From positions 1 to 41,651 of the forward strand of contig JAGPNK010000049.1 in NCBI GenBank assembly GCA_020746835.1: a stretch of 41,651 nt of DNA, in the 5' to 3' direction. The notes below the pieces were generated by a model. The model saw nothing but the letters and a program-made list of their open reading frames with translations, was not told the DNA's origin and ran no database searches. Origin of the DNA: Stachybotrys elegans (taxonomy: Eukaryota > Ascomycota > Sordariomycetes > Hypocreales > Stachybotryaceae). Below, piece after piece: positions 9,702 to 18,504 of the stretch; position 1 is the first letter of the stretch, and the number at the start of each line of letters is the position of its first letter. The position numbers and the translations under genes were made by a program.

Positions 9702-10470
9702 ATGGCGTCACCGGAGGAAATTAAGAAGTTAATCCAGGAGCTTGGTTGCTTTTATCAAGAGGACTCCGAATTGGGACATCGAGTCGATGCGATATTTCAA
9801 GAAGTCGGTTACTACTTCAAGAATGTGCCAGGTCTGGCGTTTGCTAAAGCCAACACGTTCGAAAACGAGGTACGAGAGGCCCATAGTGCTCTGATCAATG
9901 TTGACACATAGAAGAAAGTGCGTCAGGTGATTGAATCTTTCTTTCCGAAATGCTACTTAGCCATCATCAAATCGTACGGGCCAAGCGACTATGACTGCTG
10001 TTGGTTGAACCGATTACATCCAGAGCTAAGGGTTCTGATGATCAATGTTTGGACTTGCGACTCAGTTGCCGTTTTTCACCTTGGCTCTCACAAACACCTG
10101 CTCGGGGCCGGTGAGGCCCCGAATGGATTGTTGAGAATCTCTCCGGAGAAGCTTGGGCTTCCTGGAATCGTAAGTAAGACGGTACCGATGAAGACTGGCG
10201 GCTTGTATGTATATCTATCTAGTCACCAGTATTATGCTAACGCACCGAAGGTCTATCCTAGACGGGAGAACTGGCTTTAGAATCGTAAGCGGTCAGGCTA
10301 TTTCCTTCGCATTTGTCGTGCCTGACGAGCTGCCATACTGGGGTGAGATGGTGCTGCCACAAGGTGAAGGGCTGGAAAGAATTGTCCAGCTGATGGAGGA
10401 AATAAGTAACCACATCGGTACCAATTTCAAGTTCCAAGCGGCAAGGCATGCCACAAAGGAGGCAGCCTAG
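9702..10470 (+). CDS. Unknown fungal protein, three exons
   Basis: Proposed exons are 9702-9869, 9912-10204 and 10281-10470 (216 aa). Intron 1 (42 nt, GTACGA...CATAG, CTGAT branch point) is a multiple of three and removes an in-frame TAG at 9909-9911. Intron 2 (76 nt) has a perfect GTATGT donor, GCTAAC branch point and TTTAG acceptor, and links MKTGGL to IVSGQAISF in frame. Features: an acidic, helical N-terminus (EEIKKLIQELGCFYQ), then a mixed core with WTCDSVAVFHLGSHKH and WGEMVLPQGEGLE. The GSHKH segment followed by beta-rich sequence and a Gly-Gly turn resembles fungal proteins I would tentatively place near double-stranded beta-helix folds; that is a weak inference. The ATG at 9702 is chosen because codons upstream, though open, run into the minisatellite. 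Confidence 0.6.
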
Positions 10471-10494
10471 GGAAATCACCTATATCTTAAGCCC

Positions 10495-11613
10495 CTATTC
10501 AGCCCTGGCATGGCTGACTGAATAATGATTGGTTCTTGAGTCGGTTGTGTCGACATACGCATCTGCAAGCTGGGTTTGTTGCGACTCCATGGTTTGAAAC
10601 TCCGAGTGTATGTAGTACGGCTCATCCATGGTGTAAGATGCAACAACAGGGGCTCGGGGTAAAAAGGAGTGATGATCTATCGGCGATAGATCAAAGGCGA
10701 TCTGTGGAGGATCCATTTCCTGCAGCAGACTATTCATCGTAGAAAAGGCCTGACAAGCGATTGAGGCGTTATCCATACTGCTCGCCTCGAGCCCAACCAT
10801 CAGAGAGCCATTAAAGTTGGTTTTCTCTAAGAATGTGTAAGTAGAACAGAAGAAAGATATATGGTTTACTAACCTTTCTGCGCTGCGCTTGCATCCAGTT
10901 GCAGTGCCTGATGGCTGGTACCATGGCTGGTGACTTTAGGTTTGATCGCCTGAGCCTGCGCTTGGAGCTTCTGCCCGGTAGCTATGCTGGGCAAGGGTGA
11001 CTGGAGCATTTCTCCTAGCCAAGAGTCGGTCTCTTCATGAAGCAAGCGCCGCTTCTCCCTCATTTCGGTGTCTGTTTCCGTCGAGACACCCCCCGAACTC
11101 TGTTGTTCAAGCCGAACCGGGCAATCATCGTAGTGCGTGCAGTATTTCCGAACCCGTGATATCAGAATCCCGCAGAAGGGGCATTCCTCCTCACACTCCT
11201 TATCTGTATTTTGTCACTATGTGTGTTTTGCACTGTTTGAGGGCCAATGACATACGAGTCTCTAAATGTCGGACTAGATCCTTGCGCCGCTTGAATGATA
11301 TCTTCTTACGCTTCCCAGCACAATCCGGGTGGGGACAAGCCCAAGGACGTGTTTGGGAAGAGATGACAGACAAATTGGTAGGAGACCGTGAGATAGGACT
11401 CGGATGGGCATCGATCGGGCGAGGTTGGGCAGAAATGTGTTGCAGGCACACTTGAAGCTCTTGTAGCAGCTCATCAGCACGGTGCTGAGATGAGTCAATG
11501 ACTGGCAGCCTGGCTTAGGAAATAAAACATGCCTTGTGGTAATGAACATGATCTTGATATTGTTTGTCGCTCTCGAAACGCTCTAGACAAGCACTACATT
11601 CTGTAATTAACAT
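10495..11613 (-). CDS. C2H2-type zinc-finger protein, four exons
   Basis: Exons 11613-11533, 11484-11256, 11203-10874 and 10826-10495 (minus strand) join in frame to 323 aa. Intron 1 appears to be a GC-AG intron (AAG|GCATGT...CTCAG, 48 nt). Intron 2 (52 nt, GTATGT...ACAG) creates the final histidine of the second finger. Intron 3 (47 nt, GTTAGT...TTAG) is ordinary. Fingers seen: C6-x2-C9 with H22-x3-H26 at the N-terminus, C77-x4-C82-x17-H100-x3-H104, and CPFC (111-114) with H127 and C131. The rest is Gln/Ser-rich and probably disordered, with DPPQIAFDLSPIDHHSF late in the protein. A nucleic-acid-binding role, perhaps as a transcription factor, is inferred. An in-frame ATG at 11721 could add 36 residues. 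The stop lies 24 bp from that of the convergent gene 9702-10470. Confidence 0.75.
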
Positions 11614-11780
11614 CTTGAGTGTAGTTGAAGAGGAGTGGAAATGAGGAAGAGGGGTGTGAAGAGTGGTTTGGTCGCAAGTGCTTTTCCATGCATCATTGCC
11701 TGGGAGTGGGGCTAGAGACAAGCTAGGAACCCATCACATGGCATTTCGCCACTTACAACAAATGCTAACTCGTGTTGTTG

Positions 11781-11800
11781 GCTATATATAGGCCACCAAT
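11781..11800 (+). promoter_or_regulatory. TATA box with CCAAT, upstream of the 11925 ORF
   Basis: CTATATATAG at 11782-11791 is followed by ACCAAT at 11795-11800, about 135 bp before the ATG at 11925. It lies in the divergent intergenic space that also serves the minus-strand zinc-finger gene. Assignment to the small ORF is inferred from position. Confidence 0.35.
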
Positions 11801-11924
11801 GTCCTGGCCTTCTCTTCGCGTCGCGTCAATTGTTGTCATTGACATACACAGTCTAAAGCTCCCTCGCCGTCCCTCATCCGGGTTACCTGTCAGTTTGGTC
11901 AATTATTTCTTGGGAGCCTTCAAA

Positions 11925-12065
11925 ATGCTGACCAGGCAGTTATTTCCAACGATAGGATACAGAAATCTTGAGAACGGAACGATCATGAGCAAGCCTTGTG
12001 GCATGTGTGGTGACACAGGCAAAAATGGGGGATATGCTTGTACCATCTGTGGTGGGAAAAGTTGA
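11925..12065 (+). CDS. Small four-cysteine (CxxC...CxxC) protein
   Basis: A 46-codon ORF with ATG at 11925 and TGA at 12063-12065. The C-terminal half holds CGMC and CTIC eleven residues apart with many glycines (CGMCGDTG, CTICGGKS), a pattern like one zinc site of a DnaJ-type cysteine-rich domain. Downstream in the same frame, after two stops (12063 and 12081), an open frame reads into the Asn-Glu-Pro repeats of 12117-12278. A longer spliced protein with a repeat tail is therefore possible, but no good branch point is seen. An internal ATG gives a 26-residue version. Confidence 0.4.
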   Translation: MLTRQLFPTIGYRNLENGTIMSKPCGMCGDTGKNGGYACTICGGKS

Positions 12066-12116
12066 TGGGCATGGTACATATGAGGTGGTGGGGATACCAA
12101 GGATGGGAAATTCGTC

Positions 12117-12278
12117 AATGAGCCCAATGAGCCCAATGAGCCCAATGCGCCCAATGAGCCTAATCAGCCCAATGAGCCCAATGAGCCCAATGAGCCGAAG
12201 GAGCCTAATCAGCCCAATCAGCCAAATGAGCCTAATCAGCCAAATGAGCCTAATCAGCCAAATGAGCCTAATCAGCCA
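12117..12278. repeat. 9-bp minisatellite, unit AATGAGCCC (array 2)
   Basis: About 18 tandem units, starting as AATGAGCCC and drifting to AATCAGCCC, AATGAGCCT and AATCAGCCA. In one plus frame it reads Asn-Glu-Pro/Asn-Gln-Pro repeats, ending at a stop after SQPCF near 12297. It is the inverted counterpart of array 1 at 9345-9430, and isolated units recur near 12399-12416. Confidence 0.88.
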
Positions 12279-12680
12279 GTGAGTCAGCCATGTTTTTAAT
12301 GGAAATGGGAGATAAGCTAACTAGCCGCTTCTGGTAAGCGAGCTGGATGAGCCTTTATTGACTCCATTGCACCCTTCCACGATAAGAAGGTGCTTTCAAA
12401 TGAGCCAAATGCGCCACTTTTGGTCATTGAATTCCAAAATGATCCCTGGGCCACCAGACCTCGACCAACCGCATATTCCAACTCAACACACATGGTTAGA
12501 AATCAGCACGGGATCACGTACTCCAGGCATCCAATCATACAGTTTCAACGTAGCAACACCACAATGCACTCTAGAAATATAACTGGATTGTTCTCCCTTT
12601 CCAAGGTGTTAAGTTATCGTGACGTTAGAGACTCAACTCTTCAGTGTTGTCTGATTCCAAAACACACGTATTTTCACTCA
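12279..12680. other. Intergenic, minisatellite tail
   Basis: No supported gene. Several short plus frames are open but resemble nothing. One or two degenerate AATGAGCCA/AATGCGCCA units at 12399-12416 suggest the array was once longer. It includes the presumed promoter of the zinc-ribbon ORF. Confidence 0.4.
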
Positions 12681-12857
12681 ATGGCGTCTTCAACTCCGGC
12701 CAAGCCACTCGACATGGCTGCTACCGTGAGGCTCCCGCTCGTCAATACTGTCAACTGTTCCAAGTGCGGCTACAATAATGTATCCGGAGCCAAATACTGT
12801 GCAGGTACCCTTTCTGGGGGTGGCACCTGTGGGCAGGAGCTACCCCAGGTGGTCTAA
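12681..12857 (+). CDS. Small zinc-ribbon-like protein
   Basis: A 58-codon ORF with ATG at 12681 and TAA at 12855-12857. The second half is a four-cysteine ribbon: CSKCGYNN, then GAKYC and CGQEL, close to the zinc-ribbon pattern CxxCG..N...A.FC..CG..L found at the ends of many eukaryotic and prokaryotic proteins. There is no membrane segment or signal peptide. Possible splice signals downstream (CTAAC and a CTACAG acceptor near 12916-12937) leave open a second exon, but the following sequence is not clearly coding. Function unknown; a protein-protein or nucleic-acid contact role is guesswork. Confidence 0.5.
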   Translation: MASSTPAKPLDMAATVRLPLVNTVNCSKCGYNNVSGAKYCAGTLSGGGTCGQELPQVV

Positions 12858-13105
12858 GAATGTCGTTAATGATGTGATGGCGAGTACTTGCTTTAACCAT
12901 GAGGTAATTGCCAAGCTAACATATGGCTGTCTACAGGAAATCAGATGATGGCTGGATTTCATTGGTATCCCCATTTGTTGGGAACGAGGGTTTCTTTTCT
13001 AGTGAGGCTATCGCGATGTATCTAGTACTTGAACTTCAACATTCATTGGTACTCTTCTTTATCATCATATCACGTCGTAGCCAGCAATGCATGCGACAAG
13101 AATAA

Positions 13106-13993
13106 CTATTTGCCCCATCTGACAAAATGTTCCACGACATCCGTAAAGCCCAGCTCTCTCATGCGATTTATTACTCTCCTTCTCCAATCCAGTTCGTCAC
13201 CATTGGAAAGATTCATTCCACTAGAAACACGAAATTTAGTCATAATCCATTCAACAGGCACGAATCCCGCGGTTTCCCAATCAATAATACCAATAGAACC
13301 ATTGGCAGGATCCACTAGGATATTCGAGGGGCCAAGGTCACAGTGGTAGAATACCAGAGCCGAACAGTCCATGGTTAGCTCTTGGCAGGCCTTGCGCAGA
13401 TTATGCGGACTGCAGTCTACCTTCCTCCCACATAAATATCGTTCGGAGAGCGTGTTACCGTCAACGCCACTGATGCTGCTCCTATCTGCAGGAACAGCCA
13501 ATTCCTTACAGATATCAACAACCCTCTCTGCATAATGATGTCTCATGGGTTCGCTCAGGTTTACCCATAAGCTATCGAGAGTTTGTCCAGGAACCCGGCT
13601 CAGTATAATGTAGTAGCGGCCATCGTGTTCCGTATAGTGAAGCACCTTCGGAATGGCAAAGCTCCAAGTCCGCCGATGGAGCCATTCCAGTGTAACGTGC
13701 TCTCTCGTCACTCGAGGCACATCTAGAACTCTGACTTTACAGAAGGCCTCACCAACAATAAAGACAGCAGAAACCCCCCCAGCATCATAGACCAATTTGA
13801 TGTCGCTCGCGTCGGATAGAGGTCGAGTCTCTGGTAATGGAATCGTTGCGTCGGAGATTAGATAGCCTCCACCATTTCCATCTTCCCAGGTACACTGCGA
13901 AAGAGGAGCACGCGAGAGTAGGACTTTGTTCCCGATAAGCCAGGAATTATCGTCTATTTCTTGAATCGACTCTCTGACAGGGCGAGCAGCCAT
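13106..13993 (-). CDS. APH-like kinase (fungal phosphotransferase-enzyme family)
   Basis: Single exon, 295 aa from the ATG at 13993; the frame stays open to an ATG at 14230 (374 aa), but the upstream 79 codons look non-conserved. The kinase signature is clear: FYHCDLGPSNILVD (catalytic loop HxDxxxxN, about residue 216) and IGIIDWETAG (metal-binding Asp, about residue 237). A VYDAGG...FCKVRVLD stretch corresponds to the N-lobe with the nucleotide-binding Lys, and YYIILSRVPGQTL is the hinge region. Family knowledge: fungal members of the aminoglycoside/choline/fructosamine kinase superfamily (Pfam APH) are greatly expanded and mostly uncharacterised. Antibiotic resistance should not be assumed. 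It is in tandem with the FunK1 gene, same strand, 375 bp apart. Confidence 0.85.
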   Translation of the reverse strand: MAARPVRESIQEIDDNSWLIGNKVLLSRAPLSQCTWEDGNGGGYLISDATIPLPETRPLSDASDIKLVYDAGGVSAVFIVGEAFCKVRVLDVPRVTREHVTLEWLHRRTWSFAIPKVLHYTEHDGRYYIILSRVPGQTLDSLWVNLSEPMRHHYAERVVDICKELAVPADRSSISGVDGNTLSERYLCGRKVDCSPHNLRKACQELTMDCSALVFYHCDLGPSNILVDPANGSIGIIDWETAGFVPVEWIMTKFRVSSGMNLSNGDELDWRRRVINRMRELGFTDVVEHFVRWGK

Positions 13994-14368
13994 TATCAGT
14001 GGCTGCTGTTGAGTTATCGGTTCCGGCGAGTCCGTGTATCGAGTAATGAACGTCAGATTCGGAGAAAATGCAGAAGGTTGCTGTCTTTGGAGGTCAATCA
14101 GCCATGAATATTTCCATCGCTTCAGTGCATTTCCACAAACCATTCGAGATTTATGACTGGCGGTATCATTCATCGTGGTATCCTTCCATCTGCACTTTAG
14201 GCTTCGTCTCACGTACTCACAGAGTAGCACCAGGTAATCGACGGTATAAAGTGACAGCTAGAATATTGTCCAGTTGATGGAGGACAAAAACGAGGTGCTG
14301 CCTAGTTATCTAACAAATGGTTCGGGTCCGGCGAAACCTTTCCCCGTTTGTATTTCATTTAACGTTAA

Positions 14369-16657
14369 TTATAGCTTGCTGATACCCTTGTCAAAAGCGG
14401 CTATTATGGGGCTGTAAAGTTGGTCTGGGTCTCCTGAAGGAGTCCCAAAGCTCATTCGTTCGTCCTCGTCTAGAGGAAAAAGGATCTTTCTGATCGTCAA
14501 GCAGAGCGGCTTCACAACATCCAGCGCCTCTGGAAACTCACTCATGATCCGTTCAAGACTGTTCACGGTCATATGACCCTCCTTAGCATCCGCTATGTCT
14601 TTAAAACTCCCAATCTCCCATTTTCGCAGGAGACTCTCTTTGGGCGGTTTTTGTCCACCACCGAATCCGTTTAGCCATGACTGACGAGCACACATCCAGA
14701 CCAAGACGTAGAAGAATGACTCAAGGTCATGGCGGTAGGTGTGATCAGTCTTGCGCAGTACCTCCACCGCCATAAATTGCATCGTGCCGGTCTGATGCCG
14801 TGCCCCGCTCGGCCCACTGTCTAGTATTTTGCCCATGTCTAGGTCGATGAGCATGCCTTTGGAACCATTGGCCGTTTCGGGGTTCGTAATAATGATGTTG
14901 TTGGAAGAGATGTCGCGGTGCAGAGTCTTGCTCTTGACGTAGAGAGACCTATGTGCTTTGATCGCATCACGCTCGGATTCCAGCAGTTCCTTGATGGTCG
15001 TAAACTCGCTGATGACACGGCCGGCTGGGGTGACGACGAGACAAGAAAAGATCCTGTTTTCCCACAGATCCTCTCCAGGCATGTACAGACTCGGCTTGGT
15101 CTTGCCAATCGATAATTGGTCATTCAGCACTGTGGCCAATTTCGACTTCTGACTGGTAGACCTCTGTCTCTTTGACCCAGACGCGTCATCGGAGGTGTGG
15201 GAGGAGGAGGATTTGCGCTTGCTTGAAGTGCTCGTGCTTGTTGGCGGATCGTCAAAGTAAACGTCGTCACCCCGAAACCGGTGGGCCGCCGAGAATTGGA
15301 GTCCCTCCCGCATCTCTGCAATGGTAGTGATCCGACGATATGCCACGACCCTAACCACGCCTTCGACGCCCATCGCTTCCGCCAGCCTGAGTTGTTCCAC
15401 CTCGAGCTTCCGCTTATCAGATGCCCACGAAAATTTGGCAACGTGGCTGCCCTGGGTCTCGTAGCATGTCGTCCCGCGACACACAATGGCTTTCTGCCTG
15501 ACCATTGCCTTGTCCAGCCGGAGCCTTGTTTCTTTACCGCTTGCATCATCCAATGTGACATAGCGATGCCCATCCTTTCGCTCGACGAACGTATCCAGGC
15601 CCATCACATCGTCATTCATCGTGGTATAGCCAACAAGAGCGCGCGCAAGCTTGTCCGGCTCGTCGTGGATGTCGAACGTGCCCGAGCTATAGGCTCCCGA
15701 CCGATCGAAGACCCAAAGCTCCATCTTGGAGGCGCACAGGGAGAAGGCGTGGGCAAATCGGCGAGTCGGTTGGTCGGCGAAAACACTCCGAACATAGCGC
15801 GTGAGCTGAAGGAAATCGGCCTTGAACCTGCTTGTGTCGTAGGACTTCTTCTGCTCCGCCACTACGAGGACGTGTTTGTACCAAAAGGTGTCGCTCGTTT
15901 CTGCAGTTGGCCGCTGCAAAAAAAGGTCCATCTGTCCTTTTCGTTCCTTGAACTGGTTGGCGGTCCTAGTTGTGTGGAACTTGTATGGTGCGTCGGGCAA
16001 GAAGCGTTCTTCCAGTGAGCGAAGCCAATCCCAGACTGGCTTTTCGTCAGGGACTGTTGGGAAGCTCGTCCATCTCTTTCCATCGTGAGTTGTCAATATC
16101 CCCTCGAGCATCGCCTTCTGTTCCTCGCGCCAGCTCTTGGTGTCAAAGAACTTGTCCCAGAAGCCACCCACATTGCGGAAGGTGCAGTTTTTTATCTCCT
16201 CGAAAAGCTCCCCTTCGACGATGTGGCGCGTTTCGCTGTCGGCAAGGCGGCTTGAGCTGGACTTGATGGGTGTCCCTCGGAATGTCGGGGCGATGCCGGA
16301 GGGGGGAGGGGTTGAAGGGTTGAGGTCGACGATAATGTTGAGCACATCTTCCCAGATCTCGATGTCGGCAGACTTATCGATGACGTGGTGGACAAGAGGG
16401 CGAAACTGGTCGAGTTTAATATCACCTCCTCGAACGCGCTGCTGTATCGAAAACAACTTGACTGCCACGTTACCGCTTTCATCAGGAGAGGGAAGATTGA
16501 ATGCCGCGGACGAAGTGACTAGAACCCCCAAGAGGCTCGCCACAACACCATCTGACAGAACGTCGGCGCAATCGCGTAGTTTAATACGAACGCTATCCAA
16601 AGAGTCACCAAGTGGATTTTCTGCAATGATATTGATTCGATCCTTGCCCAAAATCAT
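14369..16657 (-). CDS. FunK1-type protein kinase with nuclease-like N-terminal region
   Basis: Uninterrupted 762-codon frame. The kinase half has VAKFSW (Lys, about residue 410), LHRDISSNNIII (catalytic loop, about 580), MLIDLDMGK in place of DFG, and TGTMQFMAVEVL in place of the APE region, all typical of the fungal FunK1 family (PF17667). A long Ser/Thr/Lys-rich insert (about residues 475-520) separates the lobes. The N-terminal part contains GQMDLFLQ (Asp about 242) followed by VVAEQKKS (Glu about 268, Lys 270), the order and spacing of a PD-(D/E)xK nuclease core. FunK1 genes are often multicopy in accessory fungal DNA and largely uncharacterised. The frame is intact with no RIP damage. 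The start at 16657 is the first ATG of the frame and gives a plausible full-length protein. Confidence 0.85.
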   Translation of the reverse strand: MILGKDRINIIAENPLGDSLDSVRIKLRDCADVLSDGVVASLLGVLVTSSAAFNLPSPDESGNVAVKLFSIQQRVRGGDIKLDQFRPLVHHVIDKSADIEIWEDVLNIIVDLNPSTPPPSGIAPTFRGTPIKSSSSRLADSETRHIVEGELFEEIKNCTFRNVGGFWDKFFDTKSWREEQKAMLEGILTTHDGKRWTSFPTVPDEKPVWDWLRSLEERFLPDAPYKFHTTRTANQFKERKGQMDLFLQRPTAETSDTFWYKHVLVVAEQKKSYDTSRFKADFLQLTRYVRSVFADQPTRRFAHAFSLCASKMELWVFDRSGAYSSGTFDIHDEPDKLARALVGYTTMNDDVMGLDTFVERKDGHRYVTLDDASGKETRLRLDKAMVRQKAIVCRGTTCYETQGSHVAKFSWASDKRKLEVEQLRLAEAMGVEGVVRVVAYRRITTIAEMREGLQFSAAHRFRGDDVYFDDPPTSTSTSSKRKSSSSHTSDDASGSKRQRSTSQKSKLATVLNDQLSIGKTKPSLYMPGEDLWENRIFSCLVVTPAGRVISEFTTIKELLESERDAIKAHRSLYVKSKTLHRDISSNNIIITNPETANGSKGMLIDLDMGKILDSGPSGARHQTGTMQFMAVEVLRKTDHTYRHDLESFFYVLVWMCARQSWLNGFGGGQKPPKESLLRKWEIGSFKDIADAKEGHMTVNSLERIMSEFPEALDVVKPLCLTIRKILFPLDEDERMSFGTPSGDPDQLYSPIIAAFDKGISKL

Positions 16658-17970
16658 CTTGGTATTAGTCGTCGTGGGCGGGGAATGTTGAGTAGAGGGA
16701 AATCACTGGGCTTGAGTCTTGGGTTGGGACGTGAACAAAGACGCGATCGATCACGTGGATGCAAAAATCCCTTGGCAGCGGGCCACCTGGCGCAGCTAGA
16801 TTGTTCCTATTTTTGGGCCCCACCCCTTCAGGTCGACTGCCACTAACGCGTCTACGCATCGCGTTCCATGAGCATGTGCTTACTCTTTTCCTTGTCAGTT
16901 TCTTCTGACCGAGCGGGAGCGGCATATTCGACTCGTGCTGGCAAATCCGCTCCCTAAGATTCACCACGTATCAAATACAGTGTACCCCTGCCGTTATCGC
17001 ATGGTGTGGGGACTGTTATCTTGAAAGAAGCGTACAGATGCTGTGTGCCAGGAGAATGGGTGCAGTCTACCGAGTGCGATGATGAGTTCCGCAGCGACGA
17101 CGGGACTGGGCTGGAACCTGTTCTTGCCTCATATGGAGACCTTTTCCGAGAACGTGGCAAGGGGCACAACTTCTCGCATGATGCCTAGGATACACTCAGA
17201 TGGTTTGGAAAAGCGTCCACTTAAGGCTAGCGGATGAGTACCATGTGTGGCTTGCGACTCTGCACAAGGCAATCCTCAATCCCAAGGTTCATGGTTACAT
17301 CATTGTGCACGTTGTGTACGGGCGCAAGCCAGAGTGATCTGACTCTCGCATAGCGATGCTGGGCAGTCCTCGAATAACCCTTTTTCTTTTTCGTCTTGAC
17401 CCTAGGATGCGTGACTTGCGATCCCAGCGTTGAACCAGGCAGGCCCCAACCAGCACTTATACTCAACCCTCTACTGTACCTTCGTAGGCGCGCACATACT
17501 CAGTTAAGGGCATGACACTGACTAATAGCGCGATGCGGGGCAAACGAAACGTGGGGCTCAAATGACGAAGCTCGGTGGCTTGGCGATGTGGACAGCCACG
17601 GCTACATTGTCAGCTGATCCCACTGTGCTTGTAGGACTGGCTATCTGCAGCCTCCTGCCAAATCCTCCATAACACCCTTGCGCAGGTGGCTCTCGCCACC
17701 TCGCCCAATCGTAGAGCGCATTGCAACAGAAAGATGGGGCACAGCTGTGGCTTATTTCCAATCAATCATGATCGCCGTCGCATGCTTGGCCGGCATGCTA
17801 CCTCTGGTTCTGAGGATGATTGAGATTCAAGCGCACTGTGAGGTTTGGGCCTCTTCAGGTCAGCCTGATTTGGTGGCTGCGCCCAGGTTACAACGAAATC
17901 GAAAGCTGGATAGGAGTAGCCAACCAGGGGAGGGAAAGCGATGTACGAGAAAAAGGAAATATGCTTCTTA
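16658..17970. other. Gene-poor region upstream of the FunK1 gene
   Basis: It contains the FunK1 promoter and about 1.3 kb without a credible gene. Several 60-100 codon frames occur on both strands but none shows a domain, a plausible start context or a continuing splice partner. Confidence 0.45.
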
Positions 17971-17977
17971 GAGGGGG

Positions 17978-18329
17978 GAGCTACGAAAGTTGCGTATTTG
18001 CACAACAGGGCTATGTATCGCAGCGGAGTCAATTAGTGCTCGTCCATTTCTGGACTTTGCTTGGGTTAGGAGGCACTTAAAAATAGCTACTGTACACCAA
18101 AGTACCTCAGCCAGAAATGGATAAACCTAGAAAGGCTGGACGGCAAAGCACTACGGATGTGACATGAGTCCAAATTCTGGCAGTGGTACTTACAAAGTGG
18201 AGGAGAGCGAGGCAGGTGAAAAAGGCCACGTGACTGGAACATGCCCATTAGGCAGGGGCGAGCTACGAGGGTTACCTGGATATTCTTCTAGAAGTACATA
18301 TCGCGGCGGAGCCAATCAGCGCTCATGGT
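17978..18329. repeat. Diverged direct repeat, about 280 bp apart
   Basis: GAGCTACGA followed by TATCGC.GCGGAG.CAAT.AG.GCTC occurs at 17978-18040 and again at 18260-18322. Most differences are transitions (for example CGCAGCGGAGTCAATTAGTG against CGCGGCGGAGCCAATCAGCG), as RIP would produce. A shorter shared word, CCAGAAATGGA, appears near 18110 and 18461. This looks like a decayed duplicated element without coding capacity. Confidence 0.55.
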
Positions 18330-18504
18330 GGCATTCAAAATAATTCATTTCCAGTGCTTGCATCGCCTCGAAGTCACAACTGGACCAATCCAGAAGGCTG
18401 GAATTAGAGTCCTATGCTAATTGGAATAACGGCATCCGAGTGCCTTGCTACAATAAAGAGCCAGAAATGGACTTGCGCCTGTCAGCTAGTCCTGGAACAA
18501 AACT

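Noticed and set aside
9345..12278. CRISPR array
   Set aside because: The units are contiguous 9-bp tandem repeats without spacers, in a eukaryotic genome.
13106..13993. Antibiotic-resistance gene
   Set aside because: The APH fold is shared by many fungal small-molecule kinases; nothing in the sequence points to an aminoglycoside substrate.
15281..16018. 245-codon plus-strand frame opposite the FunK1 gene
   Set aside because: It is antisense to a clear kinase gene and reflects its codon bias; no domain of its own.
1012..16657. Secondary-metabolite gene cluster around the acyltransferase
   Set aside because: No backbone synthase, oxidase, transporter or zinc-cluster regulator is present; the neighbouring genes are unrelated kinases, a BCS1-like ATPase and unknowns.
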